Of a stretch of DNA of 64,000 nt, positions 25,899 through 34,320 are shown piece after piece (the stretch's first letter is position 1; every line of letters begins with the position of its first letter). The DNA is from Serratia fonticola (GTDB lineage Bacteria > Pseudomonadota > Gammaproteobacteria > Enterobacterales > Enterobacteriaceae). The notes beneath the pieces were generated by a model, which saw nothing but the letters and a program-made list of their open reading frames with translations, had not been told where the DNA came from and ran no database searches. The stretch covers positions 4,216,001-4,280,000 of the forward strand of contig NZ_VFMK01000001.1 in the NCBI RefSeq assembly GCF_006715025.1. The letters are read 5' to 3'. The position numbers and the translations under genes were made by a program.

Positions 25899-27635
25899 AT
25901 GGCACAGGACATTACGATTGAACTGGAAGCGTTGGAAAAACGCTTCCCGTCACTCGAAAAGCCGGCGGTAGCCAGCCTGACAACAACGTTGCACAGCGGC
26001 GCAATCATCGGGTTGGTCGGCCCGGACGGCGCTGGCAAAACCACGCTATTACGCATGCTGGCAGGCCTGCTCAAGCCCAGTAGCGGCACGCTGCGCGTTG
26101 CCGGGCTGGATCCGATCGCGCAAGATCGTCAGTTACACGCCATTCTCGGTTATATGCCGCAAAAATTCGGGCTATATGAAGATCTCAGCGTGATGGAAAA
26201 TATGACGCTGTATGCCGATCTGCGTGGCGTTATTGGCGATCAACGCAAACAGACATTTGATCGTTTGCTGAAGTTTACCGATCTGACGCGTTTTACCGAG
26301 CGTCTGGCGGGCAAGCTGTCCGGTGGGATGAAGCAGAAACTCGGTCTGGCTTGTACCTTGCTGGGTCAGCCTCAAGTCCTGCTGCTGGACGAACCCGGCG
26401 TCGGTGTCGACCCCATTTCGCGCCGCGAATTGTGGCGTATGGTACATGAGTTGGCCAACGACGGTATGTTGATCCTGTGGAGTACCTCGTATCTGGACGA
26501 AGCTGAACAATGTCGCGAAGTGTTGCTGATGAACGAAGGCGAATTACTGTTCAGCGGCGCTCCGCAGGAACTGACTCAACGCATGGCCGGGCGTACGGTA
26601 TTGATCGCCGCACCCGGTGGTAGCCACCGGGCGTTGCTACAGCGCGCAATCTGTCTGCCTGCGGTGAGCGATGGCGTGATCCAGGGGAAATATCTGCGGC
26701 TGATCCTCAAAGAGGGTGAAGATCATCGGAAAGTCTTGCAGGATCTGGATCTCCCGGACGCCGAACTGACCGAAGCCGATCCGCGTTTTGAAGACGCGTT
26801 TATCGATCTGCTTGGCGGTGGCCCGAACAGTAAATCGGCGTTGGCCGAGATCATGCCTACGGTAAATGGTAACAGCTCAGAAACAGTGATCGAAGCCCAA
26901 GGGCTAACCAAAAAATTCGGTGACTTTGCCGCCACCGACCATGTGGATTTCAAAGTACAGCGCGGTGAAATCTTTGGCCTGCTCGGCCCCAACGGAGCCG
27001 GTAAATCCACCACCTTCAAAATGATGTGTGGCTTGCTGGTCCCCAGCGAGGGCAAAGCGCTGGTGCTGGGCATGGATCTGAAAACCAGTTCCGGCAAGGC
27101 ACGCCAGCATCTGGGCTATATGGCGCAAAAATTCTCACTGTACGGCAACCTGACGGTGGCACAGAACCTGAAATTTTTCTCTGGGGTGTATGGCCTGAGT
27201 GGCAAGACCCAGCGCGATAAAATCAATGAGATGTCTACGGCATTCAACTTCGGCCCCATTCTTGACCAGACGCCAGATTCTCTGCCACTCGGCTTTAAAC
27301 AGCGCCTGGCGTTGGCCTGCGCACTGATGCATGAACCGGATATTCTGTTTCTGGATGAACCGACTTCGGGCGTCGATCCTCTGACACGGCGTGAATTCTG
27401 GCTGCACATTAACGGCATGGTGGATAAAGGCGTCACGGTGATGGTCACGACCCATTTTATGGACGAAGCCGAGTATTGCGACCGTATCGGGTTGGTATAC
27501 CGCGGCAAAATTATCGCCGCCGGAACACCGGACGATCTCAAACATCAAGTCGCTAATGACAAGGACCCCAACCCTTCAATGGAACAGGCATTTATCGAGC
27601 TGGTACAAGGTTACGATCGGGAGGAGAAAGCATGA
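25899..27635 (+). CDS. ybhF: ABC exporter ATP-binding protein YbhF (two NBDs)
   Basis: A 578-residue protein with two ABC ATPase domains in tandem. The first has Walker A 'GPDGAGKTT', signature 'LSGGMKQKLG' and Walker B 'LLLDEPGVGVDP'. The second has 'GPNGAGKST', a degenerate signature 'LPLGFKQRLALA' and 'LFLDEPTSGVDP'. It powers the YbhSR permease, reported in E. coli to act on cationic dyes, tetracycline and Na+/Li+. The ATG at 25899 is preferred over a GTG 3 bp upstream; AAGGAAG precedes both. It overlaps ybhS by 4 bp (ATGA). Confidence 0.93.
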   Translation: MAQDITIELEALEKRFPSLEKPAVASLTTTLHSGAIIGLVGPDGAGKTTLLRMLAGLLKPSSGTLRVAGLDPIAQDRQLHAILGYMPQKFGLYEDLSVMENMTLYADLRGVIGDQRKQTFDRLLKFTDLTRFTERLAGKLSGGMKQKLGLACTLLGQPQVLLLDEPGVGVDPISRRELWRMVHELANDGMLILWSTSYLDEAEQCREVLLMNEGELLFSGAPQELTQRMAGRTVLIAAPGGSHRALLQRAICLPAVSDGVIQGKYLRLILKEGEDHRKVLQDLDLPDAELTEADPRFEDAFIDLLGGGPNSKSALAEIMPTVNGNSSETVIEAQGLTKKFGDFAATDHVDFKVQRGEIFGLLGPNGAGKSTTFKMMCGLLVPSEGKALVLGMDLKTSSGKARQHLGYMAQKFSLYGNLTVAQNLKFFSGVYGLSGKTQRDKINEMSTAFNFGPILDQTPDSLPLGFKQRLALACALMHEPDILFLDEPTSGVDPLTRREFWLHINGMVDKGVTVMVTTHFMDEAEYCDRIGLVYRGKIIAAGTPDDLKHQVANDKDPNPSMEQAFIELVQGYDREEKA

Positions 27636-28768
27636 GCGATGAGAGCGGCTTTTCCTGGCGGCGCCTGCGGGCCCTGTGCCTGAAAGAAACCCGGCAAATC
27701 CTGCGCGACCCCAGCAGCGGGCTGATCGCCTTTGTCATCCCGCTGATGTTGTTGTTTATTTTTGGCTATGGCATCAATCTGGACTCCAGCAAGCTGCGGC
27801 TGGGGATCCTGATGGAACAGCAAAGTGAAGAAGCGCGCGATCTGGCAAATACCTTTGCCGGATCGCCCTACATTGATCCCACCATCAGCGATAACCGGCA
27901 GCAGTTGATCCAGATGATGCAGGCCGGCAGCATCCGCGGAATGGTGGTGATCCCCAACGATTTTGCCGAACATATGGCCCGCCCTGGCGATCGGGCACCG
28001 ATCCAGGTCATTACCGACGGCAGTGAACCCAACACCGCCAACTTTGTGCAAGGTTATGCGCAGGGGATCTGGCAAATCTGGCAACAACAGCGCGCCACCG
28101 ATCTGGGGCGTAACGACAAGCCGCTGATTGATGTACAGATGCGGTATTGGTTTAACCCAGCCGCCATTAGCCAGCACTTTATTATTCCAGGTGCCATCAC
28201 CATCATCATGACGGTGATTGGTGCCATTCTTACCTCACTGGTGATTGCCCGCGAATGGGAACGCGGCACCATGGAGGCTTTGCTTTCCACCCAGGTCACT
28301 CGCAGTGAATTATTACTGTCCAAGCTGGTGCCTTACTACTTTCTGGGCATGATCGCCATGGTGCTGTGTATGGTGGTGTCGGTGTTTGTGCTCGGCGTGC
28401 CCTACCGTGGCTCATTGCTGTTGTTGTTTGTGATCAGTAGCCTGTTTCTGGCCAGTACGCTAGGGATGGGGCTGCTGATTTCCACCATTACCCGCAATCA
28501 GTTCAATGCGGCGATGGTGGCGTTGAACGCCGCCTTTCTGCCTTCGATTATGCTCTCTGGTTTTATCTTCCAGATCGATAGCATGCCCGCCATCGTGCGA
28601 GCGGTGACCTACATTATTCCTGCGCGTTACTTTGTCAGCACGCTACAAACGCTGTTCCTGGCTGGCAATATCAGCACCGTGCTGATAATCAACCTGCTGT
28701 TTTTGATTGCCTCGGCGGTGGTGTTTATCGGCCTAACGGCATGGAAAACCCAGCGGCGGCTGGATTAA
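27632..28768 (+). CDS. ybhS: ABC-2 type permease YbhS
   Basis: A 378-residue ABC-2 permease with one N-terminal helix ('GLIAFVIPLMLLFIFGYGIN'), a large periplasmic domain (about 50-185) and five C-terminal helices. The ABC-2 signature 'IAREWERGTMEALLSTQVTR' (about 205-224) is present. Its start codon overlaps the ybhF stop (ATGA), giving tight coupling. It forms a heterodimer with YbhR. Confidence 0.93.
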   Translation: MSDESGFSWRRLRALCLKETRQILRDPSSGLIAFVIPLMLLFIFGYGINLDSSKLRLGILMEQQSEEARDLANTFAGSPYIDPTISDNRQQLIQMMQAGSIRGMVVIPNDFAEHMARPGDRAPIQVITDGSEPNTANFVQGYAQGIWQIWQQQRATDLGRNDKPLIDVQMRYWFNPAAISQHFIIPGAITIIMTVIGAILTSLVIAREWERGTMEALLSTQVTRSELLLSKLVPYYFLGMIAMVLCMVVSVFVLGVPYRGSLLLLFVISSLFLASTLGMGLLISTITRNQFNAAMVALNAAFLPSIMLSGFIFQIDSMPAIVRAVTYIIPARYFVSTLQTLFLAGNISTVLIINLLFLIASAVVFIGLTAWKTQRRLD

Positions 28769-28781
28769 GCGCCAGTAATAC

Positions 28782-28873
28782 CGGGCGTAATGGTTGCAGA
28801 AAGTGTGAACACAGACAGCGTGGAAGAACCGGAACACACGCCAAGTACCTGAAGTTTATGCGTACGGCCCGGT
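28782..28873. repeat. Possible decayed ERIC-like repeat between ybhS and ybhR
   Basis: The 154-bp ybhS-ybhR spacer contains pieces resembling ERIC ends ('ACACACGCCAAGTACCTGAA' against the ERIC 3' arm, and GGTTGCAG near the other end). The match is partial and judged by eye. Confidence 0.25.
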
Positions 28874-28922
28874 TCAAAATGGTAAACAAAATCGCCCTAT
28901 CGGGCTGGTTTAAGGGGAAGCT

Positions 28923-30029
28923 ATGTTTCACCGTCTCTGGACGTTGATCGTCAAAGAAATGCAGTCGTTGCTGCGCGATCCGCAGACCCGCGCCATCCTG
29001 ATCATGCCCGTGCTGTTGCAGGTACTGCTGTTCCCTTTCGCCGCCACGCTGGAAGTCACCAACGCCACTATCGCCGTTTACAGCGAAGATAGCGGACCAC
29101 ATTCCATTGAACTGACCCAACGTTTTGCCAAGGCCAAGGCTTTTTCTCACGTATTGTTGCTACGTAACCCACAGGAGATCAAAACTACCATCGATAACCA
29201 GAAGGCGCTGCTGCTCATCCGTTTTCCTGCCAACTTCTCTCGGGATATCGCCAACGGCAATACCGCGCCGCTGCAGTTGCTCCTTGATGGTCGCAACTCT
29301 AACAGTGCGCAGATTGCAGCCAACTATGTACAACAGATCGTGCAGAACTATCAAAACGAACTGATCGGTGGGCGTGCCAAACCCAATAACAGCGAACTGG
29401 TGGTCCGCAACTGGTATAATCCGAATCTGAATTACAAATGGTTCATCGTACCTTCGTTGATCGCCATGATCACCACGATTGGCGTGCTGATCGTAACGTC
29501 GCTTTCGGTGGCACGCGAACGCGAGCAAGGTACGTTGGAACAATTACTGGTGTCGCCCCTGACCACCTGGCAGATCTTTATTGGTAAGGCGGTGCCAGCC
29601 TTGATCGTCGCCACCTTCCAGGCTTCGATCGTGCTGTTTATCGGCATCTTCGCCTATCAGATCCCGTTCGCCGGTTCACTGTTGCTGTTTTACGGCACCA
29701 TGCTGATGTACGGGCTTTCATTGGTCGGCTTTGGGCTGTTGATTTCGTCGTTGTGCGCCACGCAACAACAGGCGTTTATCGGGGTGTTTGTATTTATGAT
29801 GCCAGCCATATTGCTTTCCGGCTATGTCTCACCGGTGGAGAATATGCCGGTATGGTTGCAGCATATTACCTGGATTAACCCTATTCGCCATTTCACCGAC
29901 ATCACCAAGCAGATCTACCTCAAAGATGCCAATTTCAGCATTATCTGGAGCAGCCTGTGGCCACTATTGGCGATCACCGCCACCACCGGCAGCGCGGCAT
30001 ACGCCATGTTCCGCCGCAAGATCGCCTAA
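28923..30029 (+). CDS. ybhR: ABC-2 type permease YbhR
   Basis: A 368-residue ABC-2 permease, same length as E. coli YbhR, paralogous to YbhS. It has an N-terminal helix ('LIMPVLLQVLLFPFAATLEV'), a periplasmic loop region and a C-terminal membrane domain with 'VAREREQGTLEQLLVSPLTT'. AAGGGGAAGCT precedes the ATG. Unlike the other junctions in this operon it is separated from ybhS by 154 bp, which may hold a decayed repeat, so its expression level may differ from that of ybhS. Confidence 0.93.
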   Translation: MFHRLWTLIVKEMQSLLRDPQTRAILIMPVLLQVLLFPFAATLEVTNATIAVYSEDSGPHSIELTQRFAKAKAFSHVLLLRNPQEIKTTIDNQKALLLIRFPANFSRDIANGNTAPLQLLLDGRNSNSAQIAANYVQQIVQNYQNELIGGRAKPNNSELVVRNWYNPNLNYKWFIVPSLIAMITTIGVLIVTSLSVAREREQGTLEQLLVSPLTTWQIFIGKAVPALIVATFQASIVLFIGIFAYQIPFAGSLLLFYGTMLMYGLSLVGFGLLISSLCATQQQAFIGVFVFMMPAILLSGYVSPVENMPVWLQHITWINPIRHFTDITKQIYLKDANFSIIWSSLWPLLAITATTGSAAYAMFRRKIA

Positions 30030-30035
30030 AAAACA

Positions 30036-30059
30036 AAAGGCCCTGCAAGCAGAGCCTTT
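30036..30059 (+). terminator. ybhGFSR operon terminator
   Basis: AAAGGC-CTGC/GCAG-GCCTTT stem with one mismatch, starting 6 bp after the ybhR stop. The following 146 bp up to the ybhL stop show no feature I recognise. Confidence 0.7.
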
Positions 30060-30205
30060 ATGGGTAACACTGATTTTAGCGGCAGCGAGACCAAGCAATG
30101 GTTCGACGCCCGCAGCGCAGAAAGCGCAGTTGACATGAGTCAATGAGCATTTCGAGCAGCGTACGGCGCACCAGTGCGCTGTGTCGCAGCCCCGATAAAA
30201 CAGTG

Positions 30206-30913
30206 TTAACGGCGATTGCCGAAGATACGCAGTAGCATCAAGAACAGGTTAATGAAATCAAGATACAGCGTTAATGCACCAACAATGGCGTATTTACGGA
30301 AGCTGTCTTTGTCATCAGCATTCAACTGTTCGCCCATCGCTTTCAGTTTCTGGGTGTCATACGCTGTCAGGCCCACAAACACCAGTACACCGATATAGGT
30401 GATGGCCCACATCAGCGCCGGGCTCTTCAGCCAGATATTCACCAGCGAAGCCAGCACAATCCCAATCAGCCCCATAAACAGCATACTGCCGAAACCGCTC
30501 AGGTCGCGTTTGGTGGTGTAGCCATACAGGCTCATGGCACCGAACATCCCCGCAGTGACCACGAAAGTGCTGGCGATTGAGCTATAGGTATAAGCAATGA
30601 AGATGCTGGAGAGCGTCAACCCGGTCAGCGCCGAATAAAGCATAAACAGCCCGGTTGCCACGGTGCCGCTCAGGCGGTTCACCATGCCGGAAATCACAAA
30701 TACCAACCCCAGTTGCAGAATAATCAAGCCAAAGAAGGTGATCTGGCTGGAGAAAATGAAGTTGATGATCGCAGGCGTATTCGCGGCGTACCAGGAGACA
30801 AATGCGGTCAACAGCAAGCCGCACGTCATCCAGCCATAAACCTGCGCCATATAAGCCTGAATGCCGCTGTTGGCACGTTCAACAATTGAACCATTGCGTG
30901 GATATCGGTCCAT
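30206..30913 (-). CDS. ybhL: Bax inhibitor-1 family membrane protein YbhL
   Basis: A 235-residue inner-membrane protein of the BI-1/TMBIM family with seven hydrophobic segments, almost collinear with E. coli YbhL ('AQVYGWMTCGLLLTAFVSWY', 'FMLYSALTGLTLSSIFIAYT', 'YGYTTKRDLSGFGSMLFMGL', 'FVGLTAYDTQKLK'). The family includes pH-dependent calcium leak channels; the bacterial role is unsettled. The C-terminal 'RIFGNRR' is conserved. The gene is monocistronic, between the ybhGFSR and moa operons as in E. coli. Confidence 0.94.
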   Translation of the reverse strand: MDRYPRNGSIVERANSGIQAYMAQVYGWMTCGLLLTAFVSWYAANTPAIINFIFSSQITFFGLIILQLGLVFVISGMVNRLSGTVATGLFMLYSALTGLTLSSIFIAYTYSSIASTFVVTAGMFGAMSLYGYTTKRDLSGFGSMLFMGLIGIVLASLVNIWLKSPALMWAITYIGVLVFVGLTAYDTQKLKAMGEQLNADDKDSFRKYAIVGALTLYLDFINLFLMLLRIFGNRR

Positions 30914-31029
30914 GACGGTTACCTTTTACTGTGATGAGTTTCGGGGTTCGGGGAACATCCCCTGCCATTAGTAAGCGTATCACATAAAACATGATACGAA
31001 ACTGGCAAAGAGATTTGTTGAAGCATGAT

Positions 31030-31482
31030 TTACCAACGCTTGGCTGCCTGCTTATCTGAATCGCGGGCTTCTACCCAGCGATCTCCCTGCCCGGTCGCCT
31101 CACGTTTCCAGAATGGCGCACGGGTTTTCAGATAATCCATGATGAACTCGGCCGCCTCAAAGGCTTGGCTACGGTGTGCCCCCGTCACGCCGACAAAGAC
31201 GATCTCATCACCGGGGAACAGATCGCCAATGCGGTGGATCACCGTCGCGCGTTGCAGTGGCCAGCGAGAACGGGCTTCAGCAACAATCTCTTCCAGCGCC
31301 TTTTCGGTCATACCCGGATAGTGCTCCAGCGACAACGCGCTGACGTTATCACCTAGATTATGATTACGTACTTTGCCGGTAAAGGTGACAACCGCACCAT
31401 CATCATCACACTGGGCCAACCACTGATATTCTTCTCCGACGTTAAACGGCGCATGGCCGACGCGGATACGCGTATTTTCCAC
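31030..31482 (-). CDS. moaE: Molybdopterin synthase catalytic subunit MoaE
   Basis: A 150-residue large subunit of molybdopterin synthase, which inserts two sulfurs from MoaD thiocarboxylate into cyclic pyranopterin monophosphate. Family signatures are 'AVVTFTGKVRNHN', 'LEHYPGMTEKALEEI', 'RIGDLFPGDEIVFV', 'AHRSQAFEAAEFIMDYLK' and the catalytic Lys in 'RAPFWKREA'. It is the last gene of moaABCDE, starting 2 bp after moaD ends. Confidence 0.95.
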   Translation of the reverse strand: MENTRIRVGHAPFNVGEEYQWLAQCDDDGAVVTFTGKVRNHNLGDNVSALSLEHYPGMTEKALEEIVAEARSRWPLQRATVIHRIGDLFPGDEIVFVGVTGAHRSQAFEAAEFIMDYLKTRAPFWKREATGQGDRWVEARDSDKQAAKRW

Positions 31483-31484
31483 GG

Positions 31485-31730
31485 TTAACCTCCGGTTACC
31501 GGTGGAAAGAAGGCGACTTCATCACCGGCGCGCAGCGGATGTTCCGCCGCCACCAGCGACTGGTTGACCGCCATCAGCAATTTGCCGGACTCCAGCGCCA
31601 GCGCCCAGCGCTCGCCGCGTTCACACAGTGCCTGACGCAACGCTTCTACCGTTTGATATTCCGCCGGTAAGCTCAGCATGCCGGTGCCAACCAGCTCGCG
31701 CACCTGCGCGAAAAACAGAATGGTAATCAT
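31485..31730 (-). CDS. moaD: Molybdopterin synthase sulfur-carrier subunit MoaD
   Basis: An 81-residue beta-grasp sulfur carrier ending in the required Gly-Gly ('FFPPVTGG'), which is adenylated and thiocarboxylated. The N-terminus 'MITILFFAQVRELVG' is typical. Its ATG overlaps the moaC stop by 4 bp (ATGA), and moaE begins 2 bp after its stop. Confidence 0.95.
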   Translation of the reverse strand: MITILFFAQVRELVGTGMLSLPAEYQTVEALRQALCERGERWALALESGKLLMAVNQSLVAAEHPLRAGDEVAFFPPVTGG

Positions 31731-32206
31731 GTTCCCACCTTAAAATCGCCGGATTTGCCGCCGCTTTTCGCAAGCAGCCGTACCGGGCCTATCACCATAT
31801 CCTTCTGCACCGCTTTGCACATGTCGTAAATGGTCAACGCCGCCACCGAAGCCGCTGTCAGCGCCTCCATCTCAACGCCGGTTTTACCGGTCAGGCGGCA
31901 GCAGGTTTCAATACGCACGCGGTTAAATTCCGGCTGTGCTTCAAGTTGGACTTCCACTTTGCTCAGCATCAGCGGATGGCAAAGGGGGATCAGCTCCCAG
32001 GTGCGCTTCGCCGCCTGAATACCGGCAATCCGCGCCGTCGCGAACACGTCACCTTTATGGTGACTGCCGTCGATAATCATCGCCAACGTCGTCGCCTGCA
32101 TTTCCACAAAGGCTTCTGCACGCGCTTCGCGTACGGTTTCGGCCTTAGCCGAAACATCAACCATATGTGCTTCGCCCGCGGCGTTAATATGAGTTAGCTG
32201 TGTCAT
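31727..32206 (-). CDS. moaC: Cyclic pyranopterin monophosphate synthase MoaC
   Basis: A 159-residue enzyme converting the MoaA product (3',8-cyclo-GTP) into cyclic pyranopterin monophosphate. Conserved segments are 'MVDVSAKAETVREARAEA', 'IAGIQAAKRTWELIPLCHPL', 'GVEMEALTAASVAALTIYDM' and the active-site Lys in 'KAVQKDM'. It lies 3 bp after moaB and overlaps moaD. Confidence 0.95.
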   Translation of the reverse strand: MTQLTHINAAGEAHMVDVSAKAETVREARAEAFVEMQATTLAMIIDGSHHKGDVFATARIAGIQAAKRTWELIPLCHPLMLSKVEVQLEAQPEFNRVRIETCCRLTGKTGVEMEALTAASVAALTIYDMCKAVQKDMVIGPVRLLAKSGGKSGDFKVGT

Positions 32207-32209
32207 AGA

Positions 32210-32722
32210 TTACTTCTTTAAGTGAGGTAAGAAGTTGCACGGGCGATGACGCGCGTCCAACTGCTCTTCAATAATACGTTCCCAGGCGGTACGGCAGGCG
32301 CGGGTAGACCCCGGCATGGCGAAGATTACCGTCTGGTTGGCCATACCGGCCAGGGCGCGAGACTGAATGGTCGATGTGCCGATCTCTTCAAACGATACCA
32401 TGCGGAACAGTTCACCAAACCCTTCGATCTCGCGATCAAACAGCGGCAGCAACGCTTCTGGCGTGTTGTCCCCAGAGGTAAAACCGGTGCCGCCACTAAT
32501 CAACACCGCCTGCACATCATCGCTGGCTATCCACGCGGAAACCTGCGCACGGATCTGATAAATATTGTCTTTGACCAACGCTCGCGCCACCACCTGGTGA
32601 CCCGCCTCCTGCGCGGCTTCCTGCAGATACTGGCCAGAGGTGTCTTCCGCTGCTGTACGGCGGTCTGAAACGGTCAGAATGGCAATCTTTGCCGCAATAA
32701 ATTCATTGCTGGTATGGCTCAT
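32210..32722 (-). CDS. moaB: Molybdenum cofactor protein MoaB
   Basis: A 170-residue MogA/MoaB-fold protein. Motifs include 'ILTVSDRRTAAEDTSGQYL', 'LISGGTGFTSGDNTPEALLP' and 'FAMPGSTRACRTAWERIIEE'. Homologues adenylate molybdopterin in some organisms; the E. coli protein is dispensable, with MogA doing this step. The start at 32722 (MSHTSNEF) matches the E. coli protein. It sits 96 bp after moaA in the moa operon. Confidence 0.94.
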   Translation of the reverse strand: MSHTSNEFIAAKIAILTVSDRRTAAEDTSGQYLQEAAQEAGHQVVARALVKDNIYQIRAQVSAWIASDDVQAVLISGGTGFTSGDNTPEALLPLFDREIEGFGELFRMVSFEEIGTSTIQSRALAGMANQTVIFAMPGSTRACRTAWERIIEEQLDARHRPCNFLPHLKK

Positions 32723-32818
32723 AGCGCAATAGGCTCCCAGTTGTCGATACCCAGTCGATGTCGCGTTACCGCCAGCCGCGCGCAACCCAACAACGCGATG
32801 GCTTGAAACCGGCGGATA

Positions 32819-33802
32819 TCAGCCGCCAATAAACGATAAGTTCTGTGTTATACCGCTGTTACCCTGATGCAGGAAGTGGGTCTGCTTCTTGCTTTGCAGG
32901 CCCCCCTGAATACGCATCTTTAACTGTTCCAATTGGCCGTCGTCCGCCAACAGATCGCGCAGGGTAATGCCTTGTTCACCAAACAGGCACAGATGCAGGT
33001 TGCCAATGGCAGAAACCCGCAGGCGGTTGCAACTGGCACAGAAATCTTTTTCATACGGCATGATCAAACCGACTTCCCCCAGGTAATCCGGATGGCTGAA
33101 GACCTGTGCCGGACCATCGCTACGGCCACGCGGCTGCAACTGCCACCCTTGCTGTTCCAACTGCTGGCGGATCACTGCGCCAGAAATATGGTGCTTACGG
33201 AACAGCTCACTGCCATCACCGGTTTCCATCAGTTCGATAAAACGCAGTTGGATAGGGCGAGTCTTGATCCAGCCAAGGAAACTGGCCAGTTGCTGGTGAT
33301 TGACGTCACGCATCAGCACGGCGTTCACCTTCACTTTGCTGTAACCGGCGTCAAAGGCGGCATCAATCCCCTCCATCACCTGACGGAACTTGTCCTGACC
33401 GGTGATGGCACGAAACTGATGTGGATCGAGGCTGTCGACGCTGACGTTGATCGCCGTGAGCCCGGCTTCACGCCAGCTCGCTACGTCACGAGCCAGACGA
33501 TAACCATTGGTGGTAACGGCCAGAGTACGGATCGCCGGGTTTTCACGCACGGCAGCAATGATGTCGATAAAATCACGACGCAGAGAAGGTTCGCCCCCGG
33601 TCAAACGGACTTTTTCAGTCCCCAGTTCAGCAAACGCACGGCTGACACGGCGAATTTCATCCAATGAGAGGAAGGTTTTGGGGCTACCGCTCGGTTTATA
33701 ACCGTCCGGCAGACAGTAGGTGCAACGAAAGTTGCACACGTCGGTGATCGACAGGCGTAAATAATAGAATTTGCGCTCAAAAGCATCAATGAGTTGCGGC
33801 AC
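32819..33802 (-). CDS. moaA: GTP 3',8-cyclase MoaA (radical SAM)
   Basis: A 327-residue radical SAM enzyme that starts molybdenum cofactor synthesis by cyclising GTP. The N-terminal [4Fe-4S] motif Cys-x3-Cys-x2-Cys is in 'CNFRCTYCLPDGY', the SAM-binding 'LTGGEPSLRRDF' follows, and the C-terminal substrate cluster Cys residues are in 'DFCASCNRLRVS' and 'LHLCLFGEQG'. The protein ends in '-GG' as required. The start is a GTG at 33802 with GGAAGG at correct spacing; it gives the E. coli length. A long structured leader resembling the Moco riboswitch precedes it. Confidence 0.94.
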   Translation of the reverse strand: MPQLIDAFERKFYYLRLSITDVCNFRCTYCLPDGYKPSGSPKTFLSLDEIRRVSRAFAELGTEKVRLTGGEPSLRRDFIDIIAAVRENPAIRTLAVTTNGYRLARDVASWREAGLTAINVSVDSLDPHQFRAITGQDKFRQVMEGIDAAFDAGYSKVKVNAVLMRDVNHQQLASFLGWIKTRPIQLRFIELMETGDGSELFRKHHISGAVIRQQLEQQGWQLQPRGRSDGPAQVFSHPDYLGEVGLIMPYEKDFCASCNRLRVSAIGNLHLCLFGEQGITLRDLLADDGQLEQLKMRIQGGLQSKKQTHFLHQGNSGITQNLSFIGG

Positions 33803-33970
33803 CTTAACACCTTCCAAATCGGGAGATGCGAGCGTTTCCACTCTGCACCCTGGTGGCTGACATCGCCACGGCCCAGGCACCTTATTGATCCGAAAAACAA
33901 CGTAGGTACAAAGGCTAGGAGTTTTGATCTCGTCCCCGCTACCTTCAGTAGTTGAAACGAAACCGTGGTT
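33803..33970 (-). promoter_or_regulatory. Putative molybdenum cofactor (Moco) riboswitch leader
   Basis: The minus-strand leader of moaA is highly foldable: GTGGC-GATGTCA-GCCAC (33853-33869) is nested in CCTGG/CCAGG arms, and GAGTG-GAAA-CGCTC (33830-33843) forms a GNRA-capped hairpin, followed by CATCTCCC near the GGAAGG ribosome site. Position (moaA leader), length and these hairpins fit the Moco RNA motif known before E. coli moaA, which represses when cofactor is abundant. The assignment is by eye. Confidence 0.75.
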
Positions 33971-33979
33971 TTCCTGAGA

Positions 33980-34009
33980 ATTCTAGCGCTAAACAAACGC
34001 GATAGCCAA
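33980..34009 (-). promoter_or_regulatory. Putative moaA promoter
   Basis: Minus-strand TTGGCT (34004-34009) and TAGAAT (33980-33985) with an 18-bp spacer. It lies just downstream of the ModE-type box and would produce the riboswitch leader. Confidence 0.45.
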
Positions 34010-34019
34010 CGCACATTTA

Positions 34020-34043
34020 CGCTATATATCTGTGTATACAGCG
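34020..34043. promoter_or_regulatory. ModE-type operator upstream of moaA
   Basis: CGCTATATA and TATACAGCG form a 24-bp imperfect palindrome with the CGCTNTATA half-sites typical of ModE boxes. It is centred about 55 bp upstream of the inferred moaA start point, matching ModE-molybdate activation of moa in E. coli. Confidence 0.65.
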
Positions 34044-34320
34044 TTTTTTCACATTCCCAGGCTGTGATAACCATAATAAACGACGGTTACGCAGAAGAAT
34101 TGACCAGAATCACGCAAATCCCTCTTTATCTCCCAAATAATGGGGGCAGGCTCAAAAATTCGCAGGCGCATAGATAACCATGTGACTGGGGCAAAAGCTC
34201 ACGAATAGGCCAAGTCACTGAAGGTAGTCACATCGCCGTTACGTGAAGTATGACGGGCATATCGCGTTTTTATGCCAAATCCGCTACTTTATGCAGGCAC
34301 TCTCTGAGTTAAGGAATTTT

